NCBI GenBank assembly: GCA_000697455.1
Contig: JNET01030488.1
Location: 1 to 18,861, forward strand
DNA: 18,861 nucleotides
Origin: Basidiobolus heterosporus B8920
Taxonomy: Eukaryota > Basidiobolomycota > Basidiobolomycetes > Basidiobolales > Basidiobolaceae
Direction of reading: 5' to 3'
The notes under the pieces were generated by a model. That model searched no databases and was not told the origin of the DNA. It saw nothing but the letters and a program-made list of their open reading frames with translations. The position numbers and the translations under genes are program-made. Below are positions 1-7,904 of the stretch, piece after piece (position 1 is the first letter of the stretch; each line of letters begins with the position of its first letter).

Positions 1-418
1 TGGTTTTCTATGGAAACAACATTCGGGTGTCAAAAATGGAAGACCACAAGGGAAGAGCGTGGATTTAGAAGGGTTGCGGAGGGGTTGCGGAGGGGTTGCG
101 GAAGGGTTTTGGAAGCAACTCGGATTTCTGTCTCCTTTATTCTAAGATAGCTCAATGAGGCTAGTTTCGGGAATGCATCAAGGTTGGGATAAATAATTAA
201 TTTCATGATGCAGTAGGATTCAGGATAGGCTATTTCCTTTTTGTTGTTACTATTAGGGTTTTTATATTACCATCCGAGTTTTTACTGCTTTTTGATGAAG
301 GTTCTTAAGATTGATTTCCAAATCAAGTGATACTGGTTTCAAAAGATTTCTTTACCATTGAGTTTAAATTAGACGGTGTATCTGTATCTCTTGATAGTTC
401 CCTCCTCCTACGCCCCTA
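1..418. other. Upstream spacer before the LRR gene
   Basis: No coding region or RNA gene is recognisable. The stretch holds an 11-bp tandem repeat near its start (listed separately) and ends in a C/T-rich run immediately before the LRR gene start codon, which may be part of its 5' leader. No clear TATA box was seen. Confidence 0.6.
69..112. repeat. 11-bp tandem repeat, about four copies
   Basis: The unit AGGGGTTGCGG occurs twice exactly (80-90 and 91-101). It is preceded by a one-mismatch copy (69-79) and followed by a degenerate copy (102-112). It is a G-rich minisatellite-like tract about 300 bp upstream of the LRR gene. No function is visible. Confidence 0.9.
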
Positions 419-1798
419 ATGGGTGTCTCTCCATCTAGAGAGCTCAATCTTTCTGACAGGCAACTCCAAAAAATCCCTGCCGATATCTACAAACATGCTA
501 ATGTTCAAAAACTATATATGAGAAGAAATAACATACGACATGTATCACCGGAAATCTCGCATTTAGAGAAGCTCACTGAACTGTCGTTGCGGGAAAACAG
601 ACTTACATCCTTCCCTGTGTATATTTTAGGTCTGAAAAGCCTAACCAAGCTGTCCCTTTCTTTTAACGAACTGACGGAGATCCCACCAGAGGTTGGCTCA
701 CTTAAACACTTGGTACTGTTGACCATTGCAGGAAACGCTTTGACCTCACTTCCCGAAGAGCTGGGTAATCTTGAGAAACTCACCTCTCTCGATATTCAAA
801 GAAATCGGTTCACCCAACTTCCTTGCTGCATTGCTAAAATGAAGAGCTTGACTATCCTTTCAGCGCACAAAAACCGTATAGATAGTCTGGAATCTGATAT
901 ATTTGCCAAACTAAAGAGGCTGATATCACTTAACTTGAGTTACAATCTGTTGGATACTCTTCCAGAATCTGTGGTGAAGCTACGTGAACTGGAGCATCTG
1001 ATAATCTCATCAAACAATTTCACATCCATTCCTTTGCCTGTCTTCAAGCTACCTAATCTAATCAACCTAGACCTGCACACGAATCAGATCACGTACATAT
1101 CACCTGAGATTCAATCACTGACACTATTGAAACGCCTGAACCTCGCCATCAACAGGCTCGATACGCTGCCCAAAGAGATTGGCAAATTACAAGCACTTGA
1201 ATGGCTCAATCTCAACGACAATCAACTCACGAGATTGCCCGAAAGCATAGGGAGTCTTAAACGATTAGCCAAGATGGGAGTAGTCCAAAATAAGCTGACG
1301 ACCTTACCACAAACATTCGGCCAGCTGAAGCATCTGTACAAATTGGACCTGCGTAGAAACGAAATCAATCTGTTTCCTTTTACGATGACTCACATGCGCA
1401 AGCTAGAGAATCTCCTAGTTGCTGACAACCCATTGTGTGATAAATATGGAACTCATGCACCCAATGGTGAGCTCCCGAAGCTGAGTGAATTCGCAGCGAG
1501 AACGTTAGTCAATCATTCTAGAAAAACTAAGAGAAACCATTTTCAGCTTAGAGGTCAGATCCGGCTCTTGCCGAGTTGTCTAAAAGGACGGCTAACTCAA
1601 GTACATGAATGCGATCTGTGCGGCACTGCCTTATGTGGTCACTGGTTTGATCATGTTGAGGAAGCATCTATATGTGAGGAGCGAGTGAGAATCCCAATTC
1701 GATATCGAATGTGCTCTCAAAAGTGCATAGAGAATCGCCAATCCTGTCGGATAACCGCCAAGTATAACTCCTGCGGAGCGGATGACAATCGTAACTGA
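419..1798 (+). CDS. Leucine-rich-repeat protein with LRRC58-like cysteine tail
   Basis: Single exon, 459 residues. From about residue 8 to 345 it is built of some 15 consecutive 23-residue leucine-rich repeats of the short intracellular type (LxxLxLxxNxLxxLPxxIxxL). It has no signal peptide or membrane segment, so it is probably a cytosolic or nuclear protein-interaction scaffold. After the repeats comes a basic linker, then a compact tail with C398xxC401 and C432xxxC436, plus further Cys/His residues that could bind a metal. The same arrangement (LRRs, a short 'LP..L...' helix, CxxC, then CSxxC) is what I know from animal LRRC58 and uncharacterised fungal relatives, so I place it in that group. 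The exact function is not known from the sequence. The start is the first in-frame ATG after a pyrimidine-rich leader. An AATAAA signal lies about 240 nt after the stop. LRR content is certain; the LRRC58 relationship is moderately sure. Confidence 0.9.
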   Translation: MGVSPSRELNLSDRQLQKIPADIYKHANVQKLYMRRNNIRHVSPEISHLEKLTELSLRENRLTSFPVYILGLKSLTKLSLSFNELTEIPPEVGSLKHLVLLTIAGNALTSLPEELGNLEKLTSLDIQRNRFTQLPCCIAKMKSLTILSAHKNRIDSLESDIFAKLKRLISLNLSYNLLDTLPESVVKLRELEHLIISSNNFTSIPLPVFKLPNLINLDLHTNQITYISPEIQSLTLLKRLNLAINRLDTLPKEIGKLQALEWLNLNDNQLTRLPESIGSLKRLAKMGVVQNKLTTLPQTFGQLKHLYKLDLRRNEINLFPFTMTHMRKLENLLVADNPLCDKYGTHAPNGELPKLSEFAARTLVNHSRKTKRNHFQLRGQIRLLPSCLKGRLTQVHECDLCGTALCGHWFDHVEEASICEERVRIPIRYRMCSQKCIENRQSCRITAKYNSCGADDNRN

Positions 1799-1951
1799 TA
1801 TTTAGATTAAAACCTTACCAGTATATATGTATTCACATCATGTCTACTTTTTTCAGCCAATCTAGGTGGCCCGATTCTTCCATTACAGCGTCTGATTGCC
1901 ATGGAGATGCGGAAGACCCTTGAGAGATTTTGACAACCTAATGACTTAATG

Positions 1952-2016
1952 CTGACCTGAACACGTTTAATATCCTATAGTTTACCTATGCGCATATCAA
2001 TCCGTACATAAATCCG
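1952..2016 (+). repeat. Diverged direct repeat, copy 1
   Basis: A stretch beginning CTGACCTGAACAC, then CCTATAGTTTACCTAT and CCGTACATAAATC, matches copy 2 at 3301-3353. It agrees at about 29 of 38 positions in the first block. The second block (15 nt, about two differences) is separated by an extra 12 nt here. The two copies have the same orientation and bracket the dehydrogenase remnant. Confidence 0.45.
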
Positions 2017-2040
2017 AATAAGGTAAAGAATGCAAACAAC

Positions 2041-2046
2041 AATAAA
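2041..2046 (+). terminator. Poly(A) signal of the LRR gene
   Basis: AATAAA hexamer about 240 nt downstream of the LRR stop codon. It is the first exact copy on this strand after the gene. Confidence 0.4.
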
Positions 2047-2289
2047 GAGATATATACTAGAACCTAAGGACTCTTTATATTTGTCTTTGGTGTATATCAT
2101 TGCCATGCTACCAGCATTATCACAGTACTATTGTCGAGGCAGAATAGCTAGCACTATAGTTGATGTGTGAAAGGATTTACCTTCATAAAACTACATAATC
2201 ATAGCACCTATTCGCTCATTTGCTAGTGATCCAACGACCTTTAAGTATATCATAGATAAAGTTGAGGCCGCTAATTGAAAAGCGGTAAC

Positions 2290-2808
2290 ATGCATTTATC
2301 CACGCGCCTACGCAAAACAATCATTTTTCCAGACTTCAAGATTTGGAGAAAGGTTTACCAGAACGGTAAGAAAGAGGGAAACCACGTAAAGGATTTCAAA
2401 ATGCCAAAATGGCGCAAGGGAGACCCCCATCACATATATTATCTGGTGTTCTGCGATGGGGCCAGTCATGCGATTGAAAACCAGCTCAGCAGCTTTGCTG
2501 ACTTGGCGCATGGGATTGCAGGTTGCATCATGCTGCCTCCTGTATTGAGATACACCCAAAACTGGAACCCAAAAGCGCAACAGAAGGTTATCTTGATCTT
2601 CAACGAAGTACTGGGCTGGCAGGAGACAAATGCTGCAGACGCAGTAGCCAGGTTTGTGGGCTTTCTGAGATTGTCTAGCACGTTATATGAGATGGGCATT
2701 ACGGATGAAACTTGGATCGAGGACATTGCGGAAAGGAAATTGGCAGTAGGAAGAAGTCAGCTGCCGACTAAGGAAGAAATTATGGTAGTGTTGAATACGG
2801 TACGGTAG
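2290..2808 (+). pseudogene. C-terminal remnant of iron-type alcohol dehydrogenase / maleylacetate reductase
   Basis: An open frame of about 172 codons from the first ATG. Its last 120 residues match the C-terminal helical domain of the Fe-ADH family (PF00465, fungal maleylacetate-reductase-like branch): GASHAIENQL, AHGIAGCIMLPPVLRYT, an alternating helical stretch with FNEVLGW and DAVARFVGFL, the 'GITDE..IE.IAERKL' segment and a C-terminal LPTKEEIMVVLN. The family is normally about 350-400 residues, so the entire N-terminal NAD-binding domain is absent. The HxxxH metal site is damaged: the first His and the later AHG His are present, but the second ligand position reads Asn (HAIEN). The first 50 residues fit the family only loosely and are Lys/His-rich. 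No intron or plausible upstream exon was found. I read this as a decaying 3' gene fragment that happens to stay open. A short novel gene is less likely. Confidence 0.72.
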
Positions 2809-2810
2809 TA

Positions 2811-2862
2811 CGTCTCAGAGAAGAGTGTGTTTCCGTAACACAAGTTTAGGTTCAAATCCAAT
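2811..2862 (+). other. tRNA-like patch (degenerate)
   Basis: Immediately after the dehydrogenase remnant there is a D-arm-like CTC/GAG stem (2814-2816 with 2823-2825). It is followed by a perfect 5-bp anticodon-type stem with a 7-nt loop (2826-2842, loop TTCCGTA, anticodon would be CCG), and then a B-box-like GGTTCAAATCC (2849-2859). The order and spacing resemble a tRNA. However, the T stem is imperfect, the variable region is too short and no acceptor stem pairs. At best it is a relic or a tRNA-derived SINE head. Confidence 0.25.
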
Positions 2863-3300
2863 ACTTTTAAATACTGTAGAGAACGCGTTGCATGGCCAGT
2901 TTACGCGACCTAAACAAAATTGGCTTCTCGATGGAGATGAGGTAACGCGGTCGCAATTCATTCTTTACAATTAATAGTAGAGAGAATATAGATATGGGAG
3001 AGGAGATCTGACTATTTACTTTCAATATTAACATCACTATTCGTAAAGTCTTATTGTTATTAATAGATTAATAACACAAATGTCGACATTAAACAATCAC
3101 TTGGAACCAACGCGCACAAAAAATAAGGTTTTTTTTAGCTCACTCGTCTTGTGTTTTTGTGTATCATTGCTACGATATGGTTGATATTGCATCAAGCGAA
3201 GTAGTAAGATGTATTCTGAACTGATGATTTGATCGCACGAAGCGACCTAATCGAAAGGAAGTCAGGTCTGAGCACCTAGATTACTCAATTAGACTACTTA

Positions 3301-3353
3301 CTGGTCAGAGCACATTCACTACCCTATATTTTACCTATCCGTGCATAAATCTG
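3301..3353 (+). repeat. Diverged direct repeat, copy 2
   Basis: Counterpart of the repeat at 1952-2016, in the same orientation about 1.35 kb downstream. The shared core is TTTTACCTATCCGTGCATAA-like, with a matching stretch upstream at roughly 76 percent by hand count. It has no terminal inverted repeats or coding content that would assign it to a transposon family. Confidence 0.45.
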
Positions 3354-5651
3354 TTTAATATATTGATGCGGTACCATTTCAATTCATCTCACTGTGAAAT
3401 AAGGAGTTCCTAGTGTTAGTGACAAGCCTTTCATAGCCATTTATAGTGGAGCATTATGTGTTATGATATCAAGCCTTATTATATGACATGGGGAGATGGA
3501 TCACCCCAAAGAATTCTTTAAACACCGCCTATGACCAAATGGCTTTGTAATAGTCTTCCACTTTTCCGGCTAATATCTTCAATTAGAAAATGAAACCAAA
3601 TGAGGCGTAAACAATCCATCATCTCGGTTTACCAGAGGTTACTGCTCCTGCTAGATCCTGGAAGTTGTGTGGGTATCTGGTCAGAGATAGAAAAGCATTA
3701 TTTTCATCAGGATGATTCATTTGCTTTCGGAATATCAGATAAAACTCCTCTGTTACAGAATATTGTTCGTTTATTTTTACTAGTACATTCAGTTGTGTGA
3801 TTTGAAGTCATAGCTTTTTTTATGCGCGACCATGAATATCTACAATACAAGTCGGTCTTGGTCAGTCCACGCTCAACTGGATGTTAAATAGAGAGATATT
3901 GTTAAAGGCAATCAAGAATAAGGCATGTTGGACGGATGTAGTCTGATCTATAAGTTATAGCAACTTTCTTTGACCTCTCCGATCAGATCCTTACTATCAA
4001 AGAAAACGAATGGTTTGTAGAGCAACCTGCGCATCCAACCACAAGTAAGAGGTAAAGTTAGACAGTGCATATGTAAGTGGTCTACCCTGGAGAACGATTT
4101 TGGTAGAAAACCCATCCTAAAGATAGACCATTGTTAGATTCTCGGATAAAAACATAAGGTTTCCGTATTTTTGTAATACCTCGTAGGCGTATCAGGTTCA
4201 ACTATCTGGTCGAGGAGTTTACTACCTACAGTTTGCATGTGCTCGACTAACGGAGTTTGTGGTATAGACGTCAGTTAAAGTTGGTACGTAAGGAAAGGAA
4301 CAACCGGAATCGTGGAATACGTACTGAGATCTATGTCACGTTCTGTGAGGCTATTGTAGTCAGGAATATGGACTTTGCTTAGTATAATTATATGGGTTTT
4401 TGAGTCAGGGTTTGGGTCTTGAAAAGCACAAACGTTGGAATCCTACAAAAGTAAATGCAATTGAGATAACTATTTAAAGACAAAGTTGTAAGAGCAGCGT
4501 ACATCATAAATTAACAAAGTGTTTTTTTCGTTACCAGAAGCTATATTGCAATAAGGACAACCAAGAAGAAGTTTCGGAGAAATAGTCATGGTAGCAGTCT
4601 GGAAAAATTCGCCGTACACAAACAAGTTCAGACTGTAAAGAAGCCTTCAGTTTAGTGACGGTAAATTGTAGGAACAATATATAAAAATACTACTATTCAC
4701 AATATCACTAGCTTGTTAATAGCCCGATTCCATTATTCTCGATGAATTTTAAGCATAAATAATGTAGTAACAGAAATTCAGAATTCTATTCTTGGCTGAG
4801 TGTCTATAAAGTCTAAATTTAAAGAAGCTATTGGCTGGGATCAGATCAAATCAGAAATATTTGTAGATGTTTGACATCATAGAGAAAGGAAAGACCTCCA
4901 AATACAAAGGGAGGCTGTGTCAAGTACCTTGGATAACGTTTACAGTTAGGTTAGTCTATACTGCAACAGTAAACAAACTGAAAAAACCTTGGAATGATCC
5001 ACCGTATGCTAACATAAATCCCGGTCACTTGTCACTATAAATACGTACATTACGCAATATTTATGTGGCATATCTACTACATTTATATTAAATGACTCTA
5101 CCACTACATGTATATATAGTTTGCATCACGTAGCTTATCGATGTGATCGTTAGCTTTAGCCCTTGCTCTTCGGTGCATCCAAACAGTGATTACTTCATCA
5201 GTTTGTTTGCTACAAACCTTCGATTTAGTAGGTTGTAAGCAACATAGACCTGCACATTAAAGCAACCCTAGATAGTGATGGCGGCTACGATTGTTGGGGA
5301 TCTCTTAGTTCTAATTATTGTTTGGGCGAATGCTGAATGCACAATATCACTGAATGGCATTTAGGGTCTTGGCAACTTAGTCATCGAGTAGTGTTGTGAA
5401 TAGGTTACTAATGAATAAATATAATAGCCTCGCAAATAATATTTATCTTCCTCAATGTCATTTTCTTAAAGCCACACTTGATTCGTTGAAAAGGATGCTA
5501 TTTTTTCTGAAACAGATCCAATGTTTCGCGCAGTCATCATACATTACCTTAAAATGTTAGGTCATTAAGTTGATTGGATACATATGGATTGGCTTAGGAT
5601 GACTGGCTATTTCTGGTCGCCTCAATATACATCATGAAGCAGATTCAGTAT

Positions 5652-5660
5652 TATATAAAG
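5652..5660 (+). promoter_or_regulatory. Candidate TATA box of PNS1
   Basis: TATATAAAG, about 95 nt upstream of the PNS1 start codon, is followed by a C/T-rich stretch suitable for initiation. It is a sequence match only. Confidence 0.4.
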
Positions 5661-5754
5661 CTTCTGAAGGCTCAAGATGTACACCTGTCACTTCAGTTAC
5701 ATCCTCATATTACATTTTAACATTTTAATCCCTCGCATTATTGTTTAAGCTGAC

Positions 5755-7390
5755 ATGTCTGGCTACTATAACCAGAAACCAGGCGCTGCCTACACCCAGG
5801 ATCCGTACCCACCCCCACCACAACATTACTCTTCTCCTCAACAACCACATTTTAACCCATACCCTCAAACTGGTCAATATCAACCACCCCCGCCTCCTCC
5901 AACTCATAACCCTCCTACTTACGAAGATGCTGGCCAGAATTTCTCAGCTGGTGATAAATTCTCACCCAACCCGGGATTTCAGGATGTTTGGGCCGCAATT
6001 CTCTTTTGGTTACATATTGGTGCCTTCATAGCTATTAGCTACTTCTCTATCCGCTCAATTACCCAAACAACACAGAACAATAATGGATCTACAAATCAGG
6101 AGCTATTGACCTGGCATAATGCTCTTTTACTCTTGGCCATCTGTGCCATTGGATTTGTACTGTCATTAAGTTACATCATTCTGATGCAAAGGTACGAACA
6201 GATCCACCCAATACTGATGAATATTTATTAATTATTGATATTACAGGATTCCAGGTGCGTTAATTAGAATTTCATTCTTCCTGTCGGTGCTCCTCTATTT
6301 CGCCACAGCAGCTTATTATGCTACTGTACGTCAGTATTTCCTTACTGTGGTGTTTGCAGTCTTTGGCGTTCTATACCTTCTCGCTTGGTTCTGGTGGAAA
6401 TCGCGCATACCTTTTGCAACTGTCATGTTAAGAACAGTGTCAGGAGTGACAAGAAAGTACTATGGATCCATATTTGTGGCTATTGTAGGTCTTCTGTTAC
6501 AATTTGCTTATACAGTATGGTGGAGCTTCACGATCGCTGGTGCATACGATTATTTTGGTGGCAACGATATGTGCAGAACTGTAGTGGATAGAAATGGCAA
6601 CCGTGTGCAACAATGCTCACCTCCAGCCAAGCTGATCATTGTCCTCATTTACTGCTGCTTTAGTTTGTATTGGACTACACAGTTGCTCAAAGATTTAGTA
6701 CACGTAACTGTATCTGGTATATTCGCGTCTTATTACTTTTTTTACGGCACTCCTCAAGCGGAAGCTTCACCCACTCCATCCTCTCTGAAGCGCGCATGCA
6801 CAACATCTTTTGGCAGTATTGCATTTGGTTCTCTTATCATTGCGCTCTTTAGAACAGTACGAGCAATATTACGTCAACTTATGAGTAACTCGGATAACGG
6901 ATTTGCTGCCTTCCTTGCCTGTTGTGCTCAGTGCTTGCTCTCATGGATCGAAGGAATGGTCGCATACTTTAATCATTACGCGTTCACTCAAGTTGCTATT
7001 TATGGCAAACCTTATTGTCAAGCAGCCAAAGACACCTGGAGACTTATACAGGACCGTGGGATTGAAGCAATTATCAACGATAGCTTGATTGGAAACGTGT
7101 TAACCATGGGTGGTTTACTGGTGGCCACAATTACTTCAATTATAACCTATGTCTTCGTCCAGGTGTTTAAATCCGAAATCAACGGCAATGCCGACTTCAC
7201 CACAGTGTTTGTGTTTTTCGGATTTATTGTAGGATTTTCTTTGTTTGCTCTAGTCGGAGAAATCATACAAAGTGGCACCGCAACAACGTTTGTTTGCTTA
7301 GCTGAGGATCCTGAAGCACTACAAAGATCTCAACCCGAGTTGTTCGAACAAATCCGCCGTACCTATCCTCAAGTTGTTCAGGGTGTTTAA
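5755..7390 (+). CDS. PNS1: PNS1, choline-transporter-like (CTL/SLC44) membrane protein
   Basis: Two exons, 5755-6191 and 6247-7390, give 526 residues (yeast Pns1 is of similar size). The 55-nt intron (6192-6246) is GTACGA...TTACAG and splits an Arg codon, joining LMQ to RIPGALIRISFF. Residues 1-75 are a disordered Pro/Gln/Tyr-rich cytosolic tail with PPPPP runs. From about residue 78 a series of roughly ten hydrophobic segments follows. Family hallmarks of PF04515 are present: the 'RACTTSFGSIAFGSL' segment, the 'YFNHYAFTQVAIYGKPYCQA' segment and the C-terminal 'SGTATTFVCLAEDPEAL' followed by 'FEQIRRTYPQV'. The family sits in the plasma or vacuolar membrane. Animal members carry choline or ethanolamine, while the yeast protein's substrate is unsettled, so transport of choline should be taken as family-level inference. 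The start is the first ATG after a TATA-like element and a short leader. An AATAAA lies 80 nt past the stop. Confidence 0.95.
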
Positions 7391-7469
7391 ATCACAAAAC
7401 GCAAAGTAATTATCATGTTTCTACTTAGATGTAATATTTTTCCGATGTAAATCACGAATTTTTCTGCTG

Positions 7470-7475
7470 AATAAA
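7470..7475 (+). terminator. Poly(A) signal of PNS1
   Basis: AATAAA, 80 nt downstream of the PNS1 stop codon. Confidence 0.5.
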
Positions 7476-7817
7476 TATACTACCTCTGTTTCAATGGTAT
7501 TATTATTGTTCAGTCAATCATTTTTCACGATTTGAATATAACACAGCTACCGATTCATCTTGAGTAAAATCAAGCAATACTCACAGACCCTATTTATTAT
7601 ATTCCTCAAATTTTACCACGGAGGATCTGGGTAAGGTTGGAGCCTTCGATTTTTAGTCGAATATCAAAAGCTTTCAAAACATCAGCCATAAGGAATCTGA
7701 TGAATCCAAAGTGAAGCAGGTGTCAGGATCAAATCGATGAACATTAAAAAATTTTAATTTCCATTCCTGATAAGGGAATTCGATTCTCAGTAACCATTTG
7801 GATTCGACGAGCCGACC

Positions 7818-7826
7818 TATAAAGAA
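7818..7826 (+). promoter_or_regulatory. Candidate TATA box of RACK1
   Basis: TATAAAGAA, about 87 nt upstream of the RACK1 ATG, is followed at about +25 by a pyrimidine-rich tract (TTTTATCCTCCTTTTACC) that could be the initiation site. Confidence 0.4.
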
Positions 7827-7904
7827 GTAATCGATCATTGTTTTATCCTCCTTTTACCTGGCTGTTATTTTACTTGGCGCGAAGTGCCTATTTACTGCAG
7901 CATT

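Larger units (their letters stand above)
1799..2289. other. 3' flank of the LRR gene and spacer
   Basis: It contains the likely polyadenylation signal of the LRR gene and one copy of a diverged dispersed repeat (1952-2016). Nothing else is recognisable. Remnants of the missing N-terminal half of the downstream dehydrogenase fragment are not visible here. Confidence 0.5.
2809..5754. other. Gene-poor AT-rich region, about 2.9 kb
   Basis: Apart from the tRNA-like patch at its start (about 2811-2862), the repeat copy at 3301-3353 and a probable TATA element near 5652, I see no gene, RNA or mobile element that I can support. Short open stretches are punctuated by stops and match no family I know. 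Around 3960-4330 several adjacent stop-free stretches of 20-30 codons could be decayed coding sequence, but they are unidentifiable by eye. Confidence 0.5.
7391..7904. other. PNS1 3' flank and RACK1 promoter region
   Basis: It contains the PNS1 poly(A) signal and, nearer RACK1, a TATA-like element and a pyrimidine run (about 7841-7859) of the sort found at start sites of translation-machinery genes. No other gene was found. Confidence 0.5.

Noticed and set aside
3600-3800. 66-codon open frame on the plus strand
   Set aside because: It has no family resemblance, ordinary random length in AT-rich spacer, and no neighbouring exon or promoter support.
7697-7770. CTGATGA...CTGA pair upstream of RACK1 resembling a C/D snoRNA
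   Set aside because: The flanking bases do not pair, and the stretch before CTGA is AT-rich with no rRNA complementarity that I recognise. Chance occurrence is likely.
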